A stretch of DNA of 64,000 nt from Anaerotruncus colihominis (GCF_010206195.1 NZ_VIQT01000009.1:535747-599746); one strand, 5' to 3'; shown: positions 41,808 through 50,135, numbered from the stretch's first letter. Numbers and translations: made by a program. Notes: generated by a model not told the origin, from the sequence alone.

Positions 41808-42326
41808 TCAGCGGTCATGACCGTCCCGCCGTTTCGGCGGCTTGGGGCGGTCAAAAATGCTGGCGTTGATCCGTTCCGTCTCCTGATGCACCTCCCGCAC
41901 AGCGTGTTCCCATGCCTTTTTCAACGCAGACACCGGCAGTCCGTTCTGTTGGTAGCCCTCCAGGATACCGTTGTAGTAGGACTCGGCGGGCAGCATGGGT
42001 TCCCGGAAGCGGTCATCCATAATATAGGCCATAACAGACAGAGAGCGGCCCTCGCTGTCCCGGACGATGACCATCTTCTTGTCATAAAAGCGGGGATAGC
42101 CCTCGTAGCGATCCAGGGAGCGCTCACACGCCGGGGTGATGCTCCACAGCAGGCCCTGGACGGTCTTGCCCTCCTTGGGGGCGATGGTGGCGAAGCCGCC
42201 TCTGCGGAACAGCAGTTCCCAGCCCTCCAGTACCACCGGCCCCACCACCGAGGCGTCCGGGCAGCGGTACTCCATCTGGCCCAGGTTGATGTTGCTGCCA
42301 TAGGCGAAATACAGTGTATTTTCCAT
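41808..42326 (-). CDS. Gamma-glutamylcyclotransferase-like protein (AIG2/GGCT)
   Basis: ATG at 42326 follows GGAG. The opening MENTLYFAYGSNINLGQM is the GGCT substrate-loop signature, and the catalytic glutamate is in LDRYEGYPRFYDKK. These enzymes cut gamma-glutamyl-amine bonds, releasing 5-oxoproline. The gene lies one gene away from a putative amidoligase, which forms such amide bonds; pairs of this kind are known and proposed to make and remove a peptide or amino-acid tag. It ends in the basic tail PPKRRDGHDR. Confidence 0.88.
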   Translation of the reverse strand: MENTLYFAYGSNINLGQMEYRCPDASVVGPVVLEGWELLFRRGGFATIAPKEGKTVQGLLWSITPACERSLDRYEGYPRFYDKKMVIVRDSEGRSLSVMAYIMDDRFREPMLPAESYYNGILEGYQQNGLPVSALKKAWEHAVREVHQETERINASIFDRPKPPKRRDGHDR

Positions 42327-42327
42327 C

Positions 42328-42579
42328 TCAGTTCTCCTCCAGAATGACCAGCGCCCCGGCCTTGGCCAGATGGGCGAACATGGCCAGCGCCTGCCCCTCC
42401 ACACCGGAGTCCGGCAGGGGGCAGTCCAGGTCGGTGGTCCGGATGAAGTTGCTCCGAAGCTGGTAGATATAGCTCTCCGTATCCGGGTACTCGGTGGGGT
42501 CGAAGGTCTGCTGCCGGAGCTGCTCCATGATCTCCGTGGCGCTGCCCTCATAGGTGCGCTCGTCAATGCAAATTTTCAT
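42328..42579 (-). CDS. Small hypothetical protein between GGCT and amidoligase, 83 aa
   Basis: ATG at 42579 has GGAG eight bases upstream (an ATG two codons earlier is too close). The acidic protein (EIMEQLRQQTFDPTEYPDTE, LAMFAHLAKAGALVILEEN) could be a substrate or partner of the two flanking enzymes; this is a guess from position only. Confidence 0.6.
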   Translation of the reverse strand: MKICIDERTYEGSATEIMEQLRQQTFDPTEYPDTESYIYQLRSNFIRTTDLDCPLPDSGVEGQALAMFAHLAKAGALVILEEN

Positions 42580-42581
42580 TG

Positions 42582-43550
42582 TCATCTCTCCGTTTCACGG
42601 CGGTTTTTCTTCTTTTTATTGACTTCATAGCTGTCCTTATCGTGTCGCCACGCCCTATCTCCTTCCAGGTGGGCGAGTAAATGGTCACGGGTGTGCTTGA
42701 ACTCCTCGCCGTTGAGCCCCAGCCGCACCAGCCAGACCCGGAAGGTGAACAGCTCGTTCTCGCTGTGGGTCTTGCGCATGACGGTGCTGCGCTGGGCGAT
42801 GGCCTGGGCGGAGATGGCGAGGCACAGGTTGACGTATGCGGCCACCTTCCCGGCGTGGAGGGTAGAATTAAAGCACCGCCATTCCACGGTGCCGCGGTAA
42901 AAGACAGAATGCAGATTTAAGGCGTGGTATCTGGTCCAGTTATAATGTTCTCTGTCTGCCACATCCCCCTCATACCAGACTTGTTCCAGTTGGGTGAGGT
43001 CTGTGGTTTCATCTGAGGACAGTGTCCGGGCCTGCCGCAGCATGGGTTCCCGTACCTTTTTGCACCAGCGCTCTGCTCTGGACTCGCTCACCTGCAAGGC
43101 TTTGAACAGGATATCCTCTTTGGAATACATGATGCCGATCAGGTTCTTCAGGCTCTGGCGGTTGTGATTGGAAGCATCCACATGGACGTGGATGCCGCAG
43201 GAGCCGTTGGCCTTGGCCCCGGCCTTTCGCACCCGGCGCACACATTCCTGGAGCTTGGGCAGTTCGGCGTAGGTCAGCTTTGGCGTGACCATCTCTACCT
43301 GATACTCGCCATCACTGGTGGATCTGTAACCGAAGTCTATTTTCCGCTCCCCACGGATACTGCTGTCGCTCATCAGCTTCCACACCTTGCCCTCCGGGTC
43401 GGTCACGCCCCAGGTGTCGTAATAGGTCCCCAGGTATTGGGGCGATGTCCCAAAATAGGTGGCCAGAGCTTCAGCGGCCTGCCTGCGGGTGATGCCCGTC
43501 ATCTCCACCTCCACACCGAAGCATTGGTCCTTGATGCCGATCTCACTCAT
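42582..43550 (-). CDS. Putative amidoligase (PF12224 type)
   Basis: Protein of 322 residues opening with CFGVEVEMTGITRRQAAEAL, the first acidic motif of the amidoligase family (a COOH-NH2 ligase fold related to glutamine synthetase), followed by SCGIHVHVDASNHNR and VEWRCFNSTL, matching the His and Arg motifs of the active site. It would form amide bonds using ATP. The genomic pairing with a GGCT-like enzyme is a known theme. The tail is Lys-rich (NKKKKNRRETER). Confidence 0.87.
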   Translation of the reverse strand: MSEIGIKDQCFGVEVEMTGITRRQAAEALATYFGTSPQYLGTYYDTWGVTDPEGKVWKLMSDSSIRGERKIDFGYRSTSDGEYQVEMVTPKLTYAELPKLQECVRRVRKAGAKANGSCGIHVHVDASNHNRQSLKNLIGIMYSKEDILFKALQVSESRAERWCKKVREPMLRQARTLSSDETTDLTQLEQVWYEGDVADREHYNWTRYHALNLHSVFYRGTVEWRCFNSTLHAGKVAAYVNLCLAISAQAIAQRSTVMRKTHSENELFTFRVWLVRLGLNGEEFKHTRDHLLAHLEGDRAWRHDKDSYEVNKKKKNRRETER

Positions 43551-44704
43551 GCGGCCGCATCCTCCCTTCGGAGCTGTTCATCCACCGCCCGGATTCGGCG
43601 GCCTATGGCCTCAATCACATTGACGGTGACAGAATTGCCCGCCTGTTTATACGCCTGGGCGTCCGAGGTGATGGCCAGCAGGCGGTCGATCTGATCTTCT
43701 GCGAAGCCTTGGAGCCGGAGACACTCCCTGGGCATGAGGCGGCGGATACGCCCGCCCCGTTCCACGATGCCCTGCACACTGGCGGCGTCATGGGCCAGCT
43801 TGCTCACCCGGCCCGCTCTGGTTCTGCTGTTTGGAAATCCCAGGTCCACGCTGTCGCCGGGGGCGGCCTCCGCATAGCCCTGTTTGGTTCCCTCTTTGAT
43901 AAGCAGCACCCCGGATCGCTCAGCTCTGTGGTTGGAAAGGGTGGTCTGCCCGTACCGGGCGGTGAGGCACCGGGCGGTATCGGTCCGTCTGGGTTCCCCA
44001 ACAGACAGATCCACAAAGGCGGCGTCAGGCGGAATCAGGTACAGTCCTGTTTTGGCTCCGGTGCCGCCTGAGCCTGCGGTTTGGGTGCAGGCGACTCCTG
44101 CGATATCGTAGACCCGGTATCCCTGCGCTCCTCCAATGAGCTGTATAAGAGCCTTGCCGTCATTTCCGGGGAGAGGAAATACCTGGCCGGCGCATCGGGG
44201 ATCAAGATATCCGACAAGGAACAGCCTTTTCCGCGATTGAGGAGTCCCGTGGTCTGCGCTGTTGCACACATTCCATTCGAGACCATACCCCAGCTCATGA
44301 AGCGCGGCGAGGATGGTCGCAAACGCCTGTCCCTGGTCATGCTGTAAAAGGCGGGGAACATTTTCAAGCAGCAGATACGCAGGCTTTCGGGCTTCAGCCA
44401 GTCGGGCAATCTCAAAGAAGAGAGTTCCTCTGGGGTCAGCGAAGCCAAGTCGATTTCCTGCCGCTGACCAAGATTGACAAGGAAATCCGCCGCAAAGCAG
44501 GTCGAAGTCCGGCATTCCGCCGGGGTCAATTTCTCTGGCGTCTGGATAGTATACTTCCTCCTCTCCGATGTCATGGATGGCACGGTAGCTGGCGTCGGCG
44601 TACTTGTCGATCTCGCAGTGGCCGACACACTGGAAACCGCCCGCGCGGGTCAGTCCGGCCCGGAAGCCGCCGATCCCCGCGAACATATCAAAATAACGGA
44701 TCAG
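43547..44704 (-). CDS. C5-cytosine DNA methyltransferase, probable CTG start
   Basis: Motif I is FDMFAGIGGFRAGL, the catalytic Cys is in GGFPCQSWS, then ENVPRLL, QSRKRLFLVG and the C-terminal GNSVTVNVIEAIG: a complete m5C methylase. CTG at 44704 gives (start)IRYFDMFAG, a normal beginning of the family, eight bases after GGAGGTGA; the upstream ATG pair in this frame has no ribosome site. The stop of the ParR-like gene lies one base before the CTG. No cognate endonuclease is visible. Probably an anti-restriction or regulatory methylase. Confidence 0.92.
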   Translation of the reverse strand: MIRYFDMFAGIGGFRAGLTRAGGFQCVGHCEIDKYADASYRAIHDIGEEEVYYPDAREIDPGGMPDFDLLCGGFPCQSWSAAGNRLGFADPRGTLFFEIARLAEARKPAYLLLENVPRLLQHDQGQAFATILAALHELGYGLEWNVCNSADHGTPQSRKRLFLVGYLDPRCAGQVFPLPGNDGKALIQLIGGAQGYRVYDIAGVACTQTAGSGGTGAKTGLYLIPPDAAFVDLSVGEPRRTDTARCLTARYGQTTLSNHRAERSGVLLIKEGTKQGYAEAAPGDSVDLGFPNSRTRAGRVSKLAHDAASVQGIVERGGRIRRLMPRECLRLQGFAEDQIDRLLAITSDAQAYKQAGNSVTVNVIEAIGRRIRAVDEQLRREDAAA

Positions 44705-44705
44705 A

Positions 44706-45008
44706 TCATTCGTCACCTCCATCATTCTGCAGCGCAAGCAGAAAGCCGAGGACGCTTTCATCCACGTCCCCGGCCTGCGGCTGCTCGGTTTTTTCTTGTG
44801 CTGAGATAAATTCCACGTCCCGCAGTTCCTCCCGGATGACCGCTCGGATCTCCTCCAGCAGCCTGTCCCGCCTATGTCCCTTGCAGATCATCCGGCACAA
44901 AGCGTCTGTCCGCTGGCCAGCGGGGATAGCGCGGATGATGCCCCACGCCTCCCGGTGGTGGGGCGTGGAGAGGTTCAGCGAGAGGTTCACCCGCCGCTTC
45001 TCACCCAT
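44706..45008 (-). CDS. ParR-like partition adaptor, 100 aa
   Basis: It overlaps the end of the ParM-like gene (ATGGGTGA junction), as parR does in plasmid parMR operons. The N-terminal half (KRRVNLSLNLSTPHHREAWG, RTDALCRMICKGHRRDRLLE) fits a ribbon-helix-helix DNA-binding domain, and the acidic C-terminus (DVDESVLGFLLALQNDGGDE) resembles the short ParM-binding tail. The identification rests on context and layout more than on sequence identity. Confidence 0.65.
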   Translation of the reverse strand: MGEKRRVNLSLNLSTPHHREAWGIIRAIPAGQRTDALCRMICKGHRRDRLLEEIRAVIREELRDVEFISAQEKTEQPQAGDVDESVLGFLLALQNDGGDE

Positions 45009-45930
45009 TGCCAACGGCCCGCGACAACTGGCCCACAAGGCGTTCGTAGCCTTTGGCGTTCAGACATACGTCATCCAGGATAAAAGGCCGGCAAAGGCCG
45101 TCTGTGGCCCCAACGTGGCGCTTCAGCAGCGCCGCCCCGCCGCCCAGGAAGACGGCGGGCATGGCGCGGGCGTCCAGACCGCTCTCCGTGATGGCGGACA
45201 GCAGGCGGCGGACATAGGCCCCAGCTTCTCGATGGATGATCTCCCTGGCCTGTTCGCCCATGCTGCCTGCCTCGCCCCGGAGGATGCTTTCGATCTGTGC
45301 CGCCGTCATGGACAGACCCAGGGCGCGGCGCACCTGCTCCGCGATCTCATCCAAGCAGCGGATCATGCCCAGCTCCAGGCTCCGGCAGGTGGCGGCGTTG
45401 GGGACGCGGTTGTCCAGCCGCATCAGGTCTACCGTCCAGCCCCCGATGTCCGCCACAATGACGGAGGGTTCGTCCAGCAATTCCTGCTGGGCCAGCACGG
45501 CGGCGTACCCCTGGGGGAACAGGGACACCTCCGCGATGGTGACGGTGTAGGCGATACCCTCGTAGCGGAAGGACACCGGCTGGCCGTCCCGGAGCAGGTA
45601 GGCCCGGAACTTCTTCTTGTCCCGCCCGAAGCTGGTGAGGGGCAGGCCCGCCGCAAGATGGACAGCGGCGGTGGGTTCCGCACCCCGGTGGGCCAGCTCT
45701 TTGGCAATAGCGGCGAGGGTCAAGAGGTAGTAGTCCTCTGTGACCGTTTTGTCTTTCTGGAGCGGCTGCCGCCCGCTGCCCACCACATAGAATTTGCCGC
45801 CGCATTCCAGTACATCTTTGCTGGTGTAGGGTTCATGTTCGTACTGAACCAGCCCGGTGGGGAACGAGAAATGCGTTGTTTTCATAGCGTAGTAGCCGTG
45901 GTCCACCCCGATGGTGATGGTCTCGCTCAT
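45001..45930 (-). CDS. ParM/StbA-like actin-type ATPase
   Basis: Protein of 309 residues with the actin-fold phosphate loops: ITIGVDHGYYAMK near the N-terminus, VIVADIGGWTVDLM in the middle and the adenosine motif AVFLGGGAALLKRH near the C-terminus. ParM filaments push plasmid copies apart. A parMR pair in an ICE suggests that the excised circle is replicated and actively segregated. Confidence 0.88.
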   Translation of the reverse strand: MSETITIGVDHGYYAMKTTHFSFPTGLVQYEHEPYTSKDVLECGGKFYVVGSGRQPLQKDKTVTEDYYLLTLAAIAKELAHRGAEPTAAVHLAAGLPLTSFGRDKKKFRAYLLRDGQPVSFRYEGIAYTVTIAEVSLFPQGYAAVLAQQELLDEPSVIVADIGGWTVDLMRLDNRVPNAATCRSLELGMIRCLDEIAEQVRRALGLSMTAAQIESILRGEAGSMGEQAREIIHREAGAYVRRLLSAITESGLDARAMPAVFLGGGAALLKRHVGATDGLCRPFILDDVCLNAKGYERLVGQLSRAVGNG

Positions 45931-46583
45931 CTGGAATCACCCCGATCCTTCTTGATTTTTTTGCTTTTCTGAGCGGTTGCGCGGGCCGCTCTAATCTCCA
46001 AACTGTTTATATTCCAAGTGCCGATGTTCACCCCTTCTGGCATATATCTCTGGCACAGGCGGGGCAGATAGACCTGTGCGTCGGCGGCGTCATAGGGATA
46101 CCCGATCCCATCGCCGTACACGATGTCCTGCTTCAGTTCCGATTTCAGAGCGTCATACCCAGCCGGGTCAAAATCCTCATATATCTCTCGGCCCGTGAGT
46201 TCCTCGTAGGCGCGGTCCCCCATGTGGGGGAGACAGACAAAGCGCTGATCCTGATAGTCCGCCGCATCAGCCAGGGAGTCCGGGTCCTTCAGCGCCGCCA
46301 TGTACACCTCCCGGCCCTGGGCGATCAGCCAGCCCCGGAAATCGATGAAACCGTCATCCGTGCAGCCACCGCGCTCCATGACGGAGGCGGCGGTCCACAA
46401 CCCGTACTGATAAGCCAAGCTGGTGTAGGCACAGGCAATGTCATCAAACTTTTTCGCCTGCTCCGGCCCCAGGTCCATCAGCCGTTCCATCAGCCACTCG
46501 CTGGGGCCGCCCGGATGCTCCTTCGCCTGGGCAATCAGCGCCCAGAAGGTGTCCTTGTTGACCTCGGTGATTCTGCTGCTCAT
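45927..46583 (-). CDS. DUF4240-like protein, 218 aa
   Basis: The pattern FWALIAQAKEHPGGPSEWLM, LWTAASVMERGGCTDDGFID, then FRGWLIAQGREVYMAALKDP is that of DUF4240 (often called SMI1/WGR-associated). The tail is Lys-rich (KSKKIKKDRGDSR). Overlaps both neighbours by four bases. The function of the domain is unknown. Confidence 0.78.
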   Translation of the reverse strand: MSSRITEVNKDTFWALIAQAKEHPGGPSEWLMERLMDLGPEQAKKFDDIACAYTSLAYQYGLWTAASVMERGGCTDDGFIDFRGWLIAQGREVYMAALKDPDSLADAADYQDQRFVCLPHMGDRAYEELTGREIYEDFDPAGYDALKSELKQDIVYGDGIGYPYDAADAQVYLPRLCQRYMPEGVNIGTWNINSLEIRAARATAQKSKKIKKDRGDSR

Positions 46584-47686
46584 CGCGCGTCACATCCTCG
46601 TTTCGGTTGATGCGTGGGACGGCTGGGCGATTTCTCCGGTTCCAGTTCCTCTTTTGTCAGGATAAAAAAGTCCTTGTCACGCCAGAAACTGATGTACATC
46701 TCTCCAGATGAGGTCTTGTGGGGATGCTGCTCATAGCCCATGCCCCAGCCGCCCACATACTGCGCCGTACAATACTCCTTCAACTCGGCCAGTTCGAGCA
46801 GGGTAAGTTCATCCTTGATCTGGCAAACGGCAACGCCGTATAATTCACCGTCTATGACTTCCACCGAAGGGAACAGCGAAACGACCTTTTCATTCACAGC
46901 CTCCAATCCGTCATAGTAGACCATGAGGCCCCTTTTTTCCTGCTCTGGTGTCAGTTCGTCCTTGAGTCCTTGAAGGATTGCGTCACGAAATTCGGGGGCA
47001 GACAGTTCATCCCCTGCCAGGAGTCGTGAAGCAGATTCGCCCCCTGCCATCTCTGCTCTTAAAGGGCTGTACAGCTTCAATTCTGTTACTAAATTCGCTT
47101 GCGGATCGGGTGCTAAAATATCTTGAAATCCCATTCGTTCCAGCACCTTCCCATAGAGCTGCTTTTCAAATGCCTGGTATTCGGGGGTGGAGGTGTCCAC
47201 CTCCCGCAGCGTGGCGGCCTCGTAGGTGGTGCCGGGGATGATATCCCAATCCACCGCCTGGAAGTGAACGGCGGTCAGCCAGTCTAAAAGCTGATGCCCA
47301 CTCATCTCCTCAAACAGTCCGCGGTTGTCCTCATAAGGGAAACAGGACGGCACATCGATTCCCGTCAGTTCCTTCGCCATGCGGTACAGCGTGAAGCCGC
47401 TGGGGTCCATGTCGGGGGAGATGGCATCGTAAAACCGTTTCAACTCCTCCGGCGTGGACAGCCGGGGGCAGAACTCCTCCAGGGCGGCCTGGAGCGCCTC
47501 TGCTTTGCTGGACAGAAACTTCGTGTGGTCCTTTTGCTCATCCAATGTGAACCACAGCGATTCGCACGTTTCCCTGCTCTGTTCCAGCTCCTGTTGGGCC
47601 TGCCGCAGCTCAGACCGGGCGGTCTCCAGCTCGGCGCGGGCGGCGGGGTACTCCCGGATGGCCCGGATGATGTCTTTCAGTCCCAT
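46580..47686 (-). CDS. Coiled-coil accessory protein, 368 aa
   Basis: ATG at 47686 follows AAGGTGGGG. Residues 10-80 form a coiled coil (LETARSELRQAQQELEQSRE). The C-terminal 120 residues (VEVIDGELYGVAVCQIKDEL, YVGGWGMGYEQHPHKTSSGE) match a segment frequent at the ends of ICE accessory proteins from gut Firmicutes, function unknown. It ends HQPKRGCDAR. Confidence 0.7.
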   Translation of the reverse strand: MGLKDIIRAIREYPAARAELETARSELRQAQQELEQSRETCESLWFTLDEQKDHTKFLSSKAEALQAALEEFCPRLSTPEELKRFYDAISPDMDPSGFTLYRMAKELTGIDVPSCFPYEDNRGLFEEMSGHQLLDWLTAVHFQAVDWDIIPGTTYEAATLREVDTSTPEYQAFEKQLYGKVLERMGFQDILAPDPQANLVTELKLYSPLRAEMAGGESASRLLAGDELSAPEFRDAILQGLKDELTPEQEKRGLMVYYDGLEAVNEKVVSLFPSVEVIDGELYGVAVCQIKDELTLLELAELKEYCTAQYVGGWGMGYEQHPHKTSSGEMYISFWRDKDFFILTKEELEPEKSPSRPTHQPKRGCDAR

Positions 47687-47688
47687 CC

Positions 47689-48108
47689 TCACCCCACCTT
47701 TCGGAACCGGGAGAGCAGTTGATCCAGCACACGGATGCGGCCCCGCACCTTCCCGGAGGATACGTCCAGCCCCTTCATCTGGCGCCGGATGCGGTAACGG
47801 ATGGCTTTGAGGTCTTGCCGGTCGCTGCAGCACTCTATCACGATGTACTCGCTGCCGCGGGCCAGCACCTCCCGCCTGCCGTTCTCATCCCGGATGCTGG
47901 ACATCAGCCGCTGGCCCAGCCGCTTCCGGTAGCTGTTCTGGAGAGCTTCCGCGTCCCCGGACACACCATGTTTTTTCAGAATGGCGGCGATCTCCCCGGA
48001 GCTGATCCGCATATTGGCGGACAGCACGTCCATGATCTCGTCCTCCGCCGCAGGGGGCAGGAGGGGCTTGGGAGGCCCCGCCGCCCGCGCGGGCTGCTGT
48101 TTGCTCAT
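47689..48108 (-). CDS. Hypothetical protein, possible winged helix, 139 aa
   Basis: A central segment (ENRRISS-like MDVLSANMRISSGEIAAILK, KHGVSGDAEALQNSYRKRLG) could be a helix-turn-helix; the C-terminal 60 residues are strongly basic (KAIRYRIRRQMKGLDVSSGK). It may bind DNA. It overlaps the gene upstream by four bases and lies two bases before the next ATG's region. Confidence 0.62.
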   Translation of the reverse strand: MSKQQPARAAGPPKPLLPPAAEDEIMDVLSANMRISSGEIAAILKKHGVSGDAEALQNSYRKRLGQRLMSSIRDENGRREVLARGSEYIVIECCSDRQDLKAIRYRIRRQMKGLDVSSGKVRGRIRVLDQLLSRFRKVG

Positions 48109-48851
48109 CGCTCCACCCCTTTCTTTTTACGAGATTTTTTGATATTTTCTGGATGCCCCGGCAGCGGTACCCCAACATCCTCCGGGCAATAGAGATACAT
48201 CCCTTTGACGGCATGGGCCTGCTCGGAAACGAAACCGGCAGGCGCGTCCTCCGGGCTGGCCGCCGCCAACACAGTCCGTTTGCGCCGGTCCTTCCGGGAG
48301 GTGTAGCTGTATTGATTCTCCCCGTCCCGGTAGATATGGAGGCCCTCCGGCTCCCCGTGCTGTCTGGCATAGGCGGTTACAGCGTCTTTCTCCGCAATAA
48401 ACATGGGAATGACGCCCTTCTGCAGCTCCGGGCCGATACTGTTGACGTAGCGGATCATCTCCCGGATATCCCGGCAGTCAAACTCCGGCGCGTCAAAGCC
48501 GTACCGCTCCGTGACCAGCGCCCACTTCATGCGCTCATGAGGACTGTCCAAGGAGATCACAAAATATTTCCCATCCCGATTCCCGGACAGCGGCTCGAAG
48601 CGGGCATCGTCATACAGCGGCCCATTCAGGGGGCAGTTGTTCTTGAACCAGACGTAGTAATTGTCCAGGATAAACGGGTCGGTGATGCCCATGACCACCC
48701 GGCCTATCTTCTTCAGCCGCCCGGCCAGGGCGTGATCCTGGCAGAACCAATCGTACCAGCCCGCCTTGCATTGTGTGGCGTAGTCGGAGCGCTCAAAGGC
48801 CCCGGCCCGGAACTGTTCCTGCCACTGGCGGACAGACAACTCATCCGGCAT
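48105..48851 (-). CDS. Hypothetical protein with Lys-rich tail, 248 aa
   Basis: ATG at 48851 follows GGGAGGTGA. The protein (YATQCKAGWYDWFCQDHALA, KKIGRVVMGITDPFILDNYY) is of a type seen in other Firmicute ICEs; no known fold can be named. It ends NIKKSRKKKGVER. It overlaps the ParB-like gene by 11 bases. Confidence 0.65.
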   Translation of the reverse strand: MPDELSVRQWQEQFRAGAFERSDYATQCKAGWYDWFCQDHALAGRLKKIGRVVMGITDPFILDNYYVWFKNNCPLNGPLYDDARFEPLSGNRDGKYFVISLDSPHERMKWALVTERYGFDAPEFDCRDIREMIRYVNSIGPELQKGVIPMFIAEKDAVTAYARQHGEPEGLHIYRDGENQYSYTSRKDRRKRTVLAAASPEDAPAGFVSEQAHAVKGMYLYCPEDVGVPLPGHPENIKKSRKKKGVER

Positions 48852-49764
48852 CGCCGTCACCTCCCGGCAGCAGCGTTTCCAGAATGCCGGCGATAGCGGT
48901 GAACACCTCCGCCAGCTCACGGGCGTCCTTCATACTGTCCTCGATCTCCTCCCGCGTCATGCGGGTACATTCCGCCCAGATGCGGACGTTTTCCTCTGTG
49001 GGGGTCAGCAGCACGGCCTTTTCAAAGGCTTTGCAGAACAGATCAGCGATTCTGCCCCTTCGGTCGGCCTCCGCGTCACACTGCCGGATCTCCTTTTTCG
49101 CCTTTTCCAGCTCCACCGCCAGGGCGGCGGCTTCCTCCCGCTGCTCCTCCGGCAGCTCCCGCACCTGCCGGGTGATGTTGTAGCCCTGGTGGATGGACAG
49201 GTCGCCGCTGTCCAGGGCCTCCTTCACCGCAGGAGGGGCGTGTTCATTGATCTGCATCACCTTGCCCATGGTGCGTTCCCCCAGGCCGACAGCGTCCGCC
49301 AGTTCCTTGCGGGTATCCACAGGATCAGAGTGGACTTCCGGCAATGTTGCCGAAAGTCCACTATCATACTGATTCCCATGGTATTCCTGCTGATTGGCCC
49401 TCGCCCTGGCCTCAATGTCTGGCTTCAGCCGAAGGGCGATCTTGCCCAGCTCCCACTTGTCCAGGTTGCGGCGGCCCTTCTGGGTGTCCAGCGCCCACTG
49501 CTTGGCCTCCAGCATATCCTCAAACGAGAACACGGCCATCTGGTAGGGCAGGCCGTGCTGTTCGCACAGCCTCTGCCGGTTGTGGCCGTCAATGACCACC
49601 ATGTCCTCGTTGACGATGACCGGGGAGTAGCAGCCGTTTTTCAGAATGTCCGCCTCCAGGGCGGCGAGCTGCTCCCCTGTCAGCGGGGGGAGCAGTTCAG
49701 CCATCTCAGGCAGGACGGTGGGGCTGCGATCGGTGCTGCTGTAGATGGTGCCGGTGTTCCGCAT
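48841..49764 (-). CDS. ParB/RepB-like nuclease-domain protein
   Basis: The N-terminal ParB core (LTGEQLAALEADILKNGCYS, then VIDGHNRQRLCEQHG) is followed by a helix-turn-helix region (TRKELADAVGLGERTMGKVM) and a Glu-rich coiled coil. The core lacks the usual GERRxRA box (it has DGHNRQRL), as in the ParB-like regulators of ICEs. It could act in segregation with the ParMR-like pair or in transcription. It starts at the last base of the ssb stop. Confidence 0.85.
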   Translation of the reverse strand: MRNTGTIYSSTDRSPTVLPEMAELLPPLTGEQLAALEADILKNGCYSPVIVNEDMVVIDGHNRQRLCEQHGLPYQMAVFSFEDMLEAKQWALDTQKGRRNLDKWELGKIALRLKPDIEARARANQQEYHGNQYDSGLSATLPEVHSDPVDTRKELADAVGLGERTMGKVMQINEHAPPAVKEALDSGDLSIHQGYNITRQVRELPEEQREEAAALAVELEKAKKEIRQCDAEADRRGRIADLFCKAFEKAVLLTPTEENVRIWAECTRMTREEIEDSMKDARELAEVFTAIAGILETLLPGGDGDAG

Positions 49765-50135
49765 CAGGCCGCCTCACTGGCACAGCCATCCTCGCTGGCC
49801 GCGCCAACGGCCTCATCCACCTTCCGGGGGGACAGGAACTCCACCTCGTTGGCCTTGATGAGAAATCCCGGCTGGCGGGTGGGGTCCTCCGCGAAGGTGA
49901 TGGTTTCGAAGTCGCCGGAGGCGGCCAGCTTGCAGCCCTTCCAGGCGAAGGCGGCGCACCGCTCCGCCAGCGCGCCCCGGACCTTGATGGAGATGAAGTC
50001 GGTGAGCTTGTTGCCCTCCCGGTCCCGGTAGCGGCGGTCGGAGGCGATACGCAGGATGGCGTAGGGCTTGCCGTCCTCATGGCACTTCAGCTCCACATCG
50101 TTGGTCAGGTTCCCGATTGCGGTAATTTTCAGCAT
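49764..50135 (-). CDS. ssb: Single-stranded DNA-binding protein
   Basis: An OB-fold protein of 123 residues (MLKITAIGNLTNDVELKCHE, YAILRIASDRRYRDREGNKL, TDFISIKVRGALAERCAAF). It lacks the acidic DDDIPF-type tail of host SSB, a common trait of ICE- and plasmid-borne SSBs, which coat the transferred strand and can dampen the SOS response in the recipient. AAAAAGGAG precedes the ATG. First gene of the long accessory series after the surface-protein gene. Confidence 0.88.
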   Translation of the reverse strand: MLKITAIGNLTNDVELKCHEDGKPYAILRIASDRRYRDREGNKLTDFISIKVRGALAERCAAFAWKGCKLAASGDFETITFAEDPTRQPGFLIKANEVEFLSPRKVDEAVGAASEDGCASEAA

